This document shows, in pieces, positions 37,213 through 48,669 of a stretch of 64,000 nucleotides of DNA. The first letter of the stretch is position 1. Each line of letters opens with the position of its first letter. The notes under the pieces were generated by a model, which saw nothing but the letters and a program-made list of their open reading frames with translations, ran no database searches and was not told the origin of the DNA. Source of the stretch: Siphonodentalium dalli (lineage: Eukaryota; Mollusca; Scaphopoda; Gadilida; Siphonodentaliidae); the NCBI GenBank assembly GCA_032622095.1, contig CP136069.1:39222194-39286193 (forward strand), given 5' to 3'. A program made the position numbers and the translations under genes.

Positions 37213-37596
37213 CCCCAACACACTGAATCCTAAGACTAACCACATAAACAAATAAATATATAAAATAAAATAATTATTTTATGCCGAGTAAATAAAATAA
37301 AGAAAAAAATCGTGCTTATGAACATGTCGGCATACGTCGGCCCCAACACACTGAATCCTAAGACTAACCACATAAACAAATAAATAAATAAAATAAAATA
37401 TTTATTTTATGCCGAGTAAATAAAATAAAGTAAAAAATCGTGCTTATGAACATGTCGGCATACGTCGGCACCAACACACTGAATCCTAAGACTAACCACA
37501 TAAACAAATAAATAAATAAAATAAAATATTTATTTTATGCCGAGTGAATAAAATAAAGGAAAAATCGTGCTTATGAACATACATGTATGTCGGCAT
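37213..37596. repeat. 128-bp tandem repeat, 3 units
   Basis: Units start at 37213, 37341 and 37469 with C(C/A)CCAACACACTGAATCC and end CATACGTCGG. Each contains a short inverted pair (AAATAAATAAAATA / TATTTATTTTAT). The array stops at a C-run. Confidence 0.92.
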
Positions 37597-39828
37597 ACCC
37601 CCCCCCCCCCCACCCAGCTTGTCAACATCTACTAGTAGTGCCTGGATTTATGTTCAGACTCAAATGTATTATTCTACACTCACAGTTACCTTGCCATCTC
37701 AATAATTCCAATTATTAAAATTATTATCGCACTACTTATGTTTATATAGAACACTGTACATGTACAATTATGTATGTATCTAGATAGTACTTCGCACAAT
37801 ATTATGTTAAGTAATTCATTTATTTGTGACATGTGCAGGAACGTGGCTGATTGTCCCCATTATACAATGAATGTCTTACCAAGAAATAATCGAGTGATTC
37901 TCCCCACCCACCACTGAGTCGAAGAAATTTCTCAATAACACAATTTTCCCAGGGTCAAGAAATACTCAAACAACAATGATGTTATTGGCCACCCACCTCT
38001 CCAAATAGCCACGTCCCTGCACCTGCACACACATACATACAATCATGCACCCATGTGCTATGTCTCAATGCAAAATTTGATTATATACCACTAACGACAG
38101 TCGCAGAAATCCGGACACCTGCCATGGATCACCCCCCCCCCCCCCCAATTATTAAGAAATAATAACACTCTAAATTATCAGACAAACAAGAGTCAACTCG
38201 TCCAAAATTAACTAATTAAAATATATAGCAATCTTCGACCAATACCCGGTGGCGTGTTCCCCACTGTCATGGCAGGTGCCCGAAATTTCTAGCGACTGTG
38301 TTACCACAAAATCATTGCCGAATGTATCAAAACTGCCTTCAAAGAAATGTACTATATGCACAAAACCCTCGAATGCAGAACTAAAACCCAGAAAAGTCAC
38401 ATTAACAAACCTCGCATTTCGTAATAATCCACCGGAGTCAAAACACAATTAACTAGTCTAGTCGTCCTCCAGGACATTTGATTTATGACCAGTGATTTTC
38501 GACACCAAAGTTTACGGAGTTTCCATTTAAATATTCAGGGATGTGCAGATATCCGCAAGACTGCAACTTCAAACAAAAACCCATAATTTCATTGATTTAT
38601 TGTCTTTCTAAGTACGCTGTCTCTCATATATACCTATCACTATAATTTCCACCGAAAATGGGAAGTTAATATAAGCTAGACTTGAAATTGTTCTATCTAA
38701 AGCATCCCTCGGTAAGGACGATCCCAAATTATCAACATCTGCAAAAATTGCGATACACGTGGGGGATTCCCCTCGCCAGTGCGCGGAGTGGTAGAATCTA
38801 TTAATTTTAGGAGTACAGCCTGTCCTCAATACGGATTTAAATCATCTTCACGACCACGGTGATCACCAAAACGCTTAAAATTGAACACTATATAGACATA
38901 AGTTATAAATAAAACAAAGGTTATATATCAAGAGAACAAAACTCGTTAAACGACCTAGGTATAGTCAATAAACATCCCTCCTTCATAATAGGCCCGTCCT
39001 TTCTACCTTCGCCGACGTTTTCAACATGCGGGAGTTGACAACTGTGTTACTGTGTCACATACCGAATCGGTCATAATTGAATGTGAAGAAATGGCCTTCT
39101 CTCAGGTTTTATGCTTGTGTCAATATATTGCGGGGTTGGGGGGGGGGTGACGCGCGGTGGATGGGTCATGGTCGGATTTGGATAGTCGTGGGAAGGTGTT
39201 GGATTTGCGCGGCGATTCGAATATTGTAGCTGCTATGCACTGAGCTGCTAATACCTTATTTGCGTGATATTTATCAATTGTATGGCCAATTGAAGCAAAT
39301 ATACATTAATCGGTGCACATGTACTGGTATGAAGGACTGGCATGTCACCACAAACTCAGGCTCGTCTTTCAAATGGGTGGCAGCTACAATGTCCGAGGCG
39401 TCGTGCGGGTATGGCATTGTCTCGTGGTTGTTTTGGTCTGATTGTGATCTGTCTGCCGCGCGTTGCCCCCCGCCCAACCGCAAACTATAAAGTAAACATT
39501 GTTCTTATAACTCCCTTCGATTACAGATCATATAGGATTGCACAACACTTGTATTATTAAGCACTGTTAAAATAATATTATTCATAATCATCCCGACTGA
39601 TATATAGTTGCCTCATTCCACCCACGATGACGCACACGTCTACGTCAAAACGTGTGTCAACACCTACATTTACTATTCTACTCACATATGTTCTTGTTTA
39701 TATTTGCACCGACTGTAAACTGTACGTTTTGTGGCAATGGCAGTGGCGGGAAACCCACTCTGGAATTATCATTTTACATAGGTCCCTATTGGAATCACAT
39801 GACATTAACCCTTTGAACACAATTTCCC
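37597..39828. other. No recognised gene; may include the retrotransposon 5' UTR
   Basis: Poly-C runs occur at about 37600 and 38132. Frames at 38212-38448 (minus) and 38249-38452 (plus) overlap and match no family. The stretch just before the ORF at 39829 has an inverted pair AGGTCCCTATTG (39780) / CAATAGGGACCT (39860). The 5' end of the retrotransposon could not be located. Confidence 0.4.
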
Positions 39829-42800
39829 ATGGGAGTTGAACTAACTACGTGGAGAATAACAATAGGGACCTTCCAATTTTCTAGACGAATCGGTTCACAG
39901 AAAACGCCATCGCTCCCCAAATGTCGTATCATTAAACTCGCTTTCGGGATTAGCTCAATTAGATTAATATTACTATTAACAACACTCCTGGTATGCAGCG
40001 GTTCCCTAGAACTGAACCCCGGCCCTGATAATGGCCAGGTCCACTCAGACAATCACTCCGTCTCTATTTTCCACTTGAACATACGAAGTATCCGAAATAA
40101 ACTGTTTAAAATATTCGATGAAATCGACGACCATGATATATTATGTTTCACCGAAACCCACATTGACGCAACATTTCCAACAACGAACATACAGCTAGAA
40201 GGGTTCTCTGATCCAGTAAGACATGACGGTTCGAGCTACGGGGGAGGTATTGCCGTTTATTTCGCAAATCACCTGATCTTCGAACGTATGCCCTCTCTCG
40301 AATTCGATGACTCAGTCCTGTGGTTCAAACTGAGGTGCAGATCTTCAAACTATCTTTTATGTGTGTCATATCGCTCTGACCAATTCTGTCACGAGCGATA
40401 CTGGGAACTACTTGATCAGTCTATAGCGGATGCACTAGATCTTAATATACCCATGGTTGTAACTGGTGACTTTAATTCTAATGCCTTGGACCCATCCTCA
40501 AAAATCAATGAAATAATTTCCTACTATAGCCTTCGGGACATCATTAAAACTCCAACCAGAGTTACATCGACAACATCGACACTTCTCGACCCCATCATAG
40601 TGAACAGCACTGTCACATCATGTGAATCAGAAGTGATTGACTTCGGCAGATCTATCTCAGATCACTATGCGGTAATAGCATATTTGAAATACGAGTATAG
40701 CAGTAATGGTCCATTTTCTCGATTGGTCAGAAACTACGAAAAAGGCAATTATGAACAAGCAATGGAACTCATCCGCGACCCAGAATGGTTACGCTCAATT
40801 GAAATAGCCCCAAATATTGACACAGCGACTGAAATTTTTACCTCGAAATTCCTTGAAATTATGGATCAAACTGTTCCTCAATCTAAAATATTGATCAGGC
40901 CCAAAGACAAACATTGGTTCACATCAGAATTACGATCGATGATTCGAAGAAGAGACAGGCTACGTAAGATTGCGATAAAATCCAAAAAGGACATAGACTG
41001 GGCGAAATTCAAAAAAGTTCGAAACACGGTCAACAATATGAAAAAGTACGCAAGGGCCCAATACGAGGAACATCTCCAGAATACTGTCAAAGACCAACCT
41101 TCCCCAAAATATTTTTGGCATAGCATCAACGAAATTATGCAAAACAAACATAAAGACGCTATCCCCCCTCTCATTGATTATGATGGCAATCTTGAAACTG
41201 ACGATCAAACCAAAGCATCGATGCTTAATAATGCCTTCATTGCTAACTCATTCCTCGACGATTCCTCTTGCAATCTACCGGTGTTCACACAAAAATGTAA
41301 TGATACGATAACTGAAATTGACTTCACTCTCGACGACATCACTTCGGCAATTGCGAGTATGAAACCAAACAAAGCGTCAGGCCATGACGGCATCACAGTT
41401 AGAATGCTGCAGAAAACAAGCCCAGCTATTGCCATACCTCTCAGAATTCTATTTAAGAAATCTCTTGAATCGTGCGCATTTCCCAATAAATGGAAACAAG
41501 CAAATGTCATTCCTATTTATAAGAAAAACGACAGATCCAACTGCAAAAACTATCGCCCAATATCTCTACTTCCATGCGTCAGCAAGCTCTTGGAGAAAAT
41601 AGTACTGAAATATTTATCCGCTTATTTCAGTAAGAACAATATACTATTCCAATACCAATCAGGATTTGTATCAGGCCACAGCACCACTTTTCAGCTACTT
41701 GAGATATACCACACCCTGTGCCAGGCACTCGATGAGAAGTTAAATACGTCTGCAATTTTCTGCGATATTTCCAAAGCATTTGAGAGAGTCTGGCACAGGG
41801 GGTTGTTATTCAAGTTGGAGCAAAACGGAGTAACCGGGAATATACACAAATGGATACACAGTTATCTCTCTAATAGATCACAGTGCGTTCAAATAGGAAT
41901 TACATTCTCTGACTATCAGACGATATCGGCAGGTGTTCCACAAGGATCTATCCTCGGACCCTTTCTATTTTTGACATACATTAACGACCTCGCAACAACG
42001 ATCCAATCACTCACTCGAATGTACGCGGATGATACTTGCTTCTTTACTGCCCAAACATCACCCGATGATTGTGCTCGCGAACTCTATGATGACCTTGAAA
42101 GAGTGAATCGGTGGTCAAAACAATGGATGGTAACCTTTAATGCAGAAAAAACAAAGTCTATGGTATTTTCACTGACCCCCTCTGACGATTCCCTCGATTT
42201 AGATCTCGACAACGATGCGATTCAACAAGTAACTCTTCACACCCATCTTGGCGTTTCTATCCAATCAAATCTACATTGGGACACCCAAATAAATACTATT
42301 TGCAAAAGAGTTGCCAGTAGATTGTCACAACTCAGGAAGATCAAATTCCAAGTAAACCGACAGACGATCGAGATAATGTTCAAAACATATATACTCCCAA
42401 TAATGGAATATGGTGACATAATTTGGGATAACGCCCCTGACTGCTTACTCCAAAAGCTCGACCGTCTATATATCGACGGTGGTAGAATAATAACTGGCCT
42501 GACCCGATCTGCCTCAGAAGCGAGAGTACTGGGTGAACTTGGATGGCCTCCCCTCAACGAAAGACGTAAATTACATAAAACGCGCATGTGGCATAAAATA
42601 TTGGACAATAAGGCCCCTCCCTTCATAACGAAACTTTTGCCTCTTACCGTTGGGGAATCATGTAGATACCCAATTAGAAATCCGTTACGATACGTCAACT
42701 ACTCCACGAACACAACTCACTTTAAATCAAGTTTCCTCCCAACAATGATTGCTGAATGGAATGTATCGTGCAAAATAACAACTGATGCAAAAAAACTCAC

Positions 42801-43227
42801 AGACCCCACATCAGAACCAACTAAGGACGAAATACTTGCTAATATGTATAAAAATTTACGCATAGAAGAGACATCAATAAGACCCCCTTCTTACTACAAT
42901 GTCGGGCGGAGAACATCAAATATTTTGCAATGTAGGCTCCGAAACAACTGCAGCGATCTCAACTTCGATAAATTTAAAAATTACATATCCTCAAGCCCGT
43001 GTTGCTCCTGCGGTAACCAATGTGAAGACGCAAGCCATTTTTTCTTCGAATGTCCTTTCTACACAGAAGCAAGGAACCGTATGTGGACACGACTAGATGA
43101 GCATAAAGTGGTCATCACCAGTATTAAAGATATTCTCTTTGGCATACCCGAAATTAGCGACACCTTGAACAGGCGATTATTCGAGACAGTACAATCATTC
43201 ATCATTTTCACAGACCGATTTCAGTAA
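39829..43227 (+). CDS. CR1/Jockey-group non-LTR ORF2 (endonuclease-RT), intact, 1132 aa, with 2A-like N-terminus
   Basis: It encodes the enzyme of an APE-type non-LTR retrotransposon, which nicks target DNA and copies the element RNA into it. Residues 1-44 are a leader, 45-57 a hydrophobic stretch (RLILLLTTLLVC), and 57-66 a 2A-like SGSLELNPGP. Then come an APE endonuclease (about 75-300; LNIRS, FTETHID, TGDFN, SDHY), a linker rich in Lys/Arg, a reverse transcriptase (about 510-790; RPISLL, FCDISKAFERVWH, AGVPQGSILGP, YADD), and a C-terminal Cys/His knuckle (about 1060-1080, CCSCGNQC...H....C). Start: the first ATG after an in-frame TGA five codons upstream. No internal stop or frameshift, so the element may be young. 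It lies inside the 22-kb CACTG element. Confidence 0.93.
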   Translation: MGVELTTWRITIGTFQFSRRIGSQKTPSLPKCRIIKLAFGISSIRLILLLTTLLVCSGSLELNPGPDNGQVHSDNHSVSIFHLNIRSIRNKLFKIFDEIDDHDILCFTETHIDATFPTTNIQLEGFSDPVRHDGSSYGGGIAVYFANHLIFERMPSLEFDDSVLWFKLRCRSSNYLLCVSYRSDQFCHERYWELLDQSIADALDLNIPMVVTGDFNSNALDPSSKINEIISYYSLRDIIKTPTRVTSTTSTLLDPIIVNSTVTSCESEVIDFGRSISDHYAVIAYLKYEYSSNGPFSRLVRNYEKGNYEQAMELIRDPEWLRSIEIAPNIDTATEIFTSKFLEIMDQTVPQSKILIRPKDKHWFTSELRSMIRRRDRLRKIAIKSKKDIDWAKFKKVRNTVNNMKKYARAQYEEHLQNTVKDQPSPKYFWHSINEIMQNKHKDAIPPLIDYDGNLETDDQTKASMLNNAFIANSFLDDSSCNLPVFTQKCNDTITEIDFTLDDITSAIASMKPNKASGHDGITVRMLQKTSPAIAIPLRILFKKSLESCAFPNKWKQANVIPIYKKNDRSNCKNYRPISLLPCVSKLLEKIVLKYLSAYFSKNNILFQYQSGFVSGHSTTFQLLEIYHTLCQALDEKLNTSAIFCDISKAFERVWHRGLLFKLEQNGVTGNIHKWIHSYLSNRSQCVQIGITFSDYQTISAGVPQGSILGPFLFLTYINDLATTIQSLTRMYADDTCFFTAQTSPDDCARELYDDLERVNRWSKQWMVTFNAEKTKSMVFSLTPSDDSLDLDLDNDAIQQVTLHTHLGVSIQSNLHWDTQINTICKRVASRLSQLRKIKFQVNRQTIEIMFKTYILPIMEYGDIIWDNAPDCLLQKLDRLYIDGGRIITGLTRSASEARVLGELGWPPLNERRKLHKTRMWHKILDNKAPPFITKLLPLTVGESCRYPIRNPLRYVNYSTNTTHFKSSFLPTMIAEWNVSCKITTDAKKLTDPTSEPTKDEILANMYKNLRIEETSIRPPSYYNVGRRTSNILQCRLRNNCSDLNFDKFKNYISSSPCCSCGNQCEDASHFFFECPFYTEARNRMWTRLDEHKVVITSIKDILFGIPEISDTLNRRLFETVQSFIIFTDRFQ
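39997..40026 (+). other. 2A-like ribosome-skipping motif (SGSLELNPGP)
   Basis: The core E-x-N-P-G-P is exact; the usual Asp before [V/I]E is Ser here. Known 2A peptides make the ribosome skip the Gly-Pro bond, so the 65-residue leader would be released from EN-RT. Related motifs are known in invertebrate APE-type retrotransposons, where the leader can act as a signal sequence. Activity with the Ser variant is untested. Confidence 0.65.
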
Positions 43228-43558
43228 TCATTATTCCATTGACTCCGCCCACTGCCACTGCCACAGCCACAACTACAACCTACATGTGTTTGATTGGGAG
43301 CCGGTTCCCCTATGTATACATAGCCGATCACATGGGACACCGTCTCCCACACAAATAACAACAAAACTTTCATTCCAGCAAAACCAAAACCATCGACTTG
43401 AATTCATCAGCAGCTGAACGCCAGGGGAGAGGAGCTTCACTAAGTTTCGTAACTTGTGCTCCGATCCCCTGTGCACCCACAACATCATCCATATATTCTG
43501 TTTGTAAATTATTCCATGTATTTGTGGGTCACAATAAATATGTTCAAACAAAAAAAAA
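43228..43558 (+). other. 3' UTR and poly-A tail of the CR1/Jockey-type element
   Basis: Non-coding sequence after the stop ends in AATAAA (43533-43538) and a short A-run (43549-43558), taken as the 3' end of the element. Confidence 0.65.
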
Positions 43559-43605
43559 GTCTGCTTAGTATATTTTACATAAATATCAACCGATTTTGTG
43601 CAGTG

Positions 43606-43741
43606 TTGAAGCGGTAACCTTTCTAGTACTGCTGTGTTAGAAGTTTCTGGTGTGAGACCACACAAGCCATATTTCTGAATAAATCCTGAAAAATTACCCA
43701 CAATCCTGAGGTTAAGTGGTCACTTACTTTGGGCATTACTG
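43606..43741. mobile_element. One arm of a CAGTAATG mariner-like MITE
   Basis: It ends CTTTGGGCATTACTG then TA. The inner part (AAATCCTGAAAAATTACCC, GGTTAAGTGGTC) matches the complete elements at 46239-46422 and 48670-48882. The left arm is missing. Confidence 0.65.
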
Positions 43742-43993
43742 TAATTCCCTGACATTCCCCCAATATATGACTAAAAGAAAATTCACCCTTTTGATATCGT
43801 TTGACCATGAAATGGCCCGAAAAAGATGTTTTATGAGATTTACGTTTGTTTTTTATTTAATTTTGTTTGTTCAAGTAACATATCAAATGAGTGAAATTTT
43901 ATTTTAGTCATTCATGTGGGTATCGTGAGTGGGGAGATATTTAAGGGGAGGTATCCTGTTACAACGGTATATGCTACTAGTACATGTACATAA

Positions 43994-44520
43994 GTATTAA
44001 CTGTCATGTGGACTGTTTTTATGGAGATGTAACCGTGAGGTAAGTGGACATAACTTGTGTAAAACCCAAAGGCTTTTACACTTGTGTAAAACCCAAAGGC
44101 TTTTACATACAAGTTATGACCACTTACCTCACGGTTACATCTCCATTAAAATAGTCCACATGACAGTTAATCCTTATATCTATATACATTTAGCGAAATA
44201 GCCACTTTTGTAAATGTATTTAAATTGAATAGTGTATCGTGACAAAAACAGCCCAAAGTACCCAATAGCACCCTTGGCAAAAGTTAATAGGAACAATTTC
44301 TCTTCATATTGCAACCAGATGATGTATTAAGCCAATCCTGCGCGAGTCCAAATGCGCCCAAAACATTACGCGTTCGTCTTTCCAAACTCAATGACGTATG
44401 GATGGTCTTGTGAGCTTGGTGTTATGAGCCGTTGCGCATTCACTGAGAAATAACTGCAACTAGCCACGTGGGCGCCGACCAATCAGTATGCTGGATTTAG
44501 TGATGACAACACTTAGTATG
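43994..44520. mobile_element. One-ended hairpin element, copy 2 (inverted)
   Basis: Reverse complement of 6561-7056: the hairpin (about 43994-44170) comes first, then the unique part ending GATGACAACACTTAGTATG. Its hairpin loop has a tandem 27-bp duplication (ACTTGTGTAAAACCCAAAGG...) absent from copy 1. Confidence 0.75.
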
Positions 44521-44690
44521 TATTTGTAGCTGATTCTGACCAACATGCAGCGTTTGAATGGATAACATTACTGTTATAACTGCCCCCCCCCCCCGGGTGA
44601 TTAATTTGGACCGTACATCTTAATAATATGTACACGATTAGTCATTCCGCTTTCTGATGTCATTACAAGCATTCAAATCTTATTTTTCAG

Positions 44691-44751
44691 ACAGGAGGAG
44701 CTGCCTGACTGGATTGAGACATACACATTTTATTCAAGGCCTGATATCTGA
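44691..44751 (+). other. Exon-like stretch ending in a stop (unknown)
   Basis: After the acceptor-like CAAATCTTATTTTTCAG the sequence reads QEELPDWIETYTFYSRPDI then TGA. Composition is protein-like and could be a 3'-terminal exon, but no upstream exon or family was identified. Confidence 0.2.
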
Positions 44752-46004
44752 TAACCAATCATAGAATCATGTTTCCTGAGTGTTTCTTGCAGATAATGAT
44801 TACACTTGATACCAATATTATTAATTCTGTCCCAAGACTGGTTGAGGAAGGATTTCAAATGTTATTCGGTGTACATGTAACAAATACATGTAATCTAGAT
44901 GTTATCGGTATTCGTCCATGCATGACATAATGTGAGTTGGTGCTTTGTTACAGTCCTGGCTATATACATGTACCATATGTATACCAATGGACGGTATGCA
45001 CTGAATCCAGTACTGTGCAGCGAAGTGGAGGCTTTAATATATAACCAAATGATGACCAATGTCTTCATCAAAGGCAAAAATGACAAATCCATTACTTCCT
45101 TGATGGAGACCGATCAGTGACGTCTACATTTTATCAGACTTAGTGGTGAAAATCTTGGCAAGTGAAGTTAGTGAATTCAATTCTACAACATACATGTACA
45201 TGTACCTGTATGCTTCTGTATGTACCTGTATGAGTCTCAGAAAATGTGCACTATGGCATCCAGTGTATGCATAACCTTTGTTATATCGTACTTCATACTA
45301 CATTGACCAGAATTTGGAGGTGTACCAGTTTCATATCTCTACACAAAGCACTACAGTACCCATGGATCAGTCTCAAGCATTGTTTCTGAGCTTGTCTGAA
45401 GGATATGAACTTTTAAAGATATATTATGCACTTCTTCCGGTGCGTGAAACTGATCAGTTAGTACCAAGGCGCTATGCCAACTGGAAGAAGGTTGCATTCT
45501 ACTAACATAGCCGAAAATCGAAAGCAAATCAACCGTATCACTCCATAGAAAACATTGTCTGAACTACGCTCAATTGTGAATATTTACTACTCGATTCGGG
45601 GCGCATCTATCGGCGATAATATAACGAAAACGAGTTCGCCTTTGATAGTTACTGCATTTAATTATGTATATGAATGATGGTGTGTGTTGTTAATTTGGAT
45701 ATAATATTTGTAAAAAGTACTACTTTGAACAATATTATTCTCCATTTATATTTTATCACCCTATTGGAGTGTTTCACATCACTTTAAGTGATAAATTATT
45801 GCAGCATGTCAATATCATCAGATTCATGTACATACAGGCCTTAAAATCCATCACAGAATAAAAATATTCTGATGTTCCTTTATCTTTGTCAACCTGCTGT
45901 ATCACCAAGTAATCTGTACAAGGAGCTTAATGTGGCTTAGACGTGTACCATGCATGTACATTTAAAGACAGATAATCCGAGTTCACGCTCCTCAATTACC
46001 ATTT
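44752..46004. other. No recognised gene
   Basis: Frames at 44932-45120 and 45278-45505 (plus) have ordinary composition but no recognised motif. Many ACATGTACATGT words. A long 3' UTR or plain spacer are both possible. Confidence 0.35.
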
Positions 46005-46120
46005 CTTTGGCTTCAGGGGTAAAAATAATTTATTCGAGTTGAGGAACACACCCTTTAAAGTGCGGAGTTATAAAATATAATTTTTTGAAATCTCATATTT
46101 TTCACCACCTTGAATATTTC
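46005..46120. mobile_element. Diverged fragment of the AGGTACTCAA-type MITE
   Basis: TTTCTTTGGCTTCAGGGGTAAAAATAATTTATTCGAGTTGAGGAAC parallels the interior of the elements at 1527-2571 and 47859-48328. The ends are not recognisable. Confidence 0.5.
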
Positions 46121-46238
46121 CCGGCCTAGCAAATATTCAATGAGTCGATTGACATAATCTTGATACCAAGTTGCGATGAACAAAATGTTGATTTATAACA
46201 CGTTTTGGAAAATGTTACACTAGAGTTGACAGTAGTTA

Positions 46239-46422
46239 CAGTAATGCCCAAAGTAATTGACCACTTAACCACAGCAGAATTAAATGGCTTGTTGCCATTC
46301 ATCGGAAAGCTCTTGGGGAAAGCTTTCCGATGAATGGCAACAAGTCATTTTTCCGACTAAATCCTGAAAAATTACCCATAATTCAGCTGTGGTTAAGTGG
46401 TCGATTACTTTGGCCATTACTG
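46239..46422. mobile_element. Hairpin MITE, mariner/Tc1-like (CAGTAATG, TA duplication)
   Basis: It starts CAGTAATGCCCAAAGTAATT and ends ATTACTTTGGCCATTACTG, flanked by TA on both sides (46237-46238, 46423-46424). Almost the whole 184 bp folds back; the centre pairs CATTCATCGGAAAGCT with AGCTTTCCGATGAATG. Confidence 0.8.
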
Positions 46423-47397
46423 TAGCATTATGTTTTGGTAATTAATTGATTAAGAAATGTTGTTCTTAGAATCTGATGATATGGAGACCATGGAGAGATT
46501 GTTTACCTTTAATTGTCCATGTTGACTTTAAAGCATACTAGTAACATATGTTATGTTTATTTTATGTATCCCTGCATAAAATGGGGTGATAAATTTATAT
46601 TATACTCACATCTGGTCTTTCGATATTTTGTGAGTAACTTATTTGAAAGAATGGCATTGCATGCTAGCAATTCTGATAAACATCACTGTTAAAATGACAT
46701 TACCAACCAGTGTTGAATAAGTCCAATAAGATGCCAAAGGAACCAGTAATCATGTTTTTCTTAGTGGTGATGTTTTTACGAACGGTTGTATGTTATACAG
46801 TATGTTTGGCATATTTACTACTCACTGTGAGTGCCTTGGGTCCCATTAAAATGATTTAAAACACTCAATGAAATATCTGTGCACCAGTATATTATTTTGT
46901 AGGGATTTTAGTATGATGAGAGTCAGAATCATGATTCTTAGTTTGAGTCTGGTAAAAAGCAGCTGATTTGATGTAGAAATGCTATAGTTTGATTCTTGCA
47001 AAATTTAAAGGCCTGTTTTACATTCGCTTCTATCCATCAAAGGTGCTCCAGACACTTCATACCGCTATAATTGTAGTAGTATGTACATGTACCTTTTTTA
47101 CAAACTTTTATGTTATTTTGCATGACTGCACTTCAAAGAACTCTAAAGTCGCTCATGCACTTAATTCATCAATTTAAAACAAGTACATGTACATGGAATT
47201 CTGCACTTTTATCCGCAATTTTATCACAAAAAGTCTGGGAGTACTAATGCTATACTAAACATGTAGACTATACTGTGAAAAAAACTTGATAAAGTCTTAA
47301 TAAATTTAAGAGTTGTTTCCAGTAGAAGACAGACCAAAGCTCTTTAGGTTCCATATCATGGGCCAAATTCATTCCATTTGTTGCATATATTCCGTTG
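46423..47397. other. No gene seen
   Basis: AT-rich spacer. Confidence 0.4.
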
Positions 47398-47448
47398 AGT
47401 ATAAAAGGCGATGATCTCATAAATGGCCGGAATCAGTGTACCCTTTAA
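47398..47448. mobile_element. Degenerate right end of the GTACAGTACC-type TTAA MITE
   Basis: AGTATAAAAGGCGATGATC...GTGTACCC then TTAA aligns with positions 1-57. Confidence 0.5.
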
Positions 47449-47858
47449 TGCTTGTAATACATGCATGCACTAGTACCTGTTTAGACCCAAGTTTTCCCGG
47501 TCCACAACTTGTGGTATCATTTGGGTTGATGCTGTTCTTGGCCGAGTCCCATCCCGATGTTCTTCTATAATGGACTTTACGCCCAGAATTGTGGGCTGAA
47601 GTTATCTTGATTATAGCACTACCAGTATTTCTTCAGATTAGGTCAAATTGACGCTTTTTATAAGAACATAGAGGGCAGCCTTTCCCATGAAAGCATGATG
47701 ATTTCAAACCCGCATATACTTAAAGTAATTGACCATCTCTAACGTGGTGTTACCCCAGTAATGTTGCGGTATTACACTGCAGTAATTTCCAACACCATGG
47801 TAAGGTTGTCACTTGAACACAAAACAGTTGCACCATGATGGATGCGGTATGCAATTAA
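47449..47858. other. No gene seen
   Basis: Spacer between MITEs; nothing supportable. Confidence 0.4.
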
Positions 47859-48328
47859 AGGTACTCAACCCGTAAAGAGGGTCCCCATCTCAACAGATTC
47901 CGACAACAACAATCCGATCAGAGGGTCCTATATTACTATTGCTTTGGCTTTGGGGGTAAAAAATATTTGATTCGAGTCGAGGAACCCATCAAACAAAGCT
48001 CAGAGTTATTAGATATTGATTTTTGAAATTTGTTATTATTCTCGAGATAAGTACTAATAACTGCCGTAATCTGCTCTGGATGTGTACTCAAAATCTCTTC
48101 AAACAGACAAGGATGGATAACTCTAAAATCAAGTGGTAATTTTAACGCAATTTTAACTGAGTCCTGGGCCAGATAGTATTCCCGATAATGAAAAATAATA
48201 GATTTCTAAAATCGATATCTAACAAATCTGAGCTTTGATGGGTGACTTCCTCGACTCGAATCAAATATTTTTGACCCCCGAAGCCATTGAAATAGTAATT
48301 GAGAGGAGTTTTATCGGGTTGAGTACCT
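47859..48328. mobile_element. TTAA-flanked MITE (T2/Kolobok-like), 470 bp
   Basis: AGGTACTCAACCCG ... CGGGTTGAGTACCT with TTAA at 47855-47858 and 48329-48332. Same family as 1527-2571 but without the nested hAT-like element. Confidence 0.85.
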
Positions 48329-48669
48329 TTAAAATGCAGTGATTCTCCTTATATCTTTGGAACTTAAAGGAATGGATGGCCTTCGTTATAGGTTATAATT
48401 TATAAATAACATTTACAAAAAGTTTCCCAAGAATATACTAATAGTATAGGATAATGTTCATATGAATGCGTTATTATCCACAAAACACACTTTGTGTGAG
48501 TCAATCGTTTGTTTATATACAGCAGTAAATAGTGAGCGATAAGCAAAACACTCACCACCGTTGCGATTGTTTAATTGAGCGATTCATGGTGACCCATTCA
48601 ACACTTCAAAATCTTGAGAGGTTATAGAAGAGTAGCCGGACAGGACTCGATTCAAAACAGTTTCAACTG
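48329..48669. other. No gene seen
   Basis: Spacer; nothing supportable. Confidence 0.4.

Noticed and set aside
39804-39817. TTAACCCTTTGAAC as a piggyBac left end before the CR1-type ORF
   Set aside because: No matching right end with TTAA was found; the word alone is too short.
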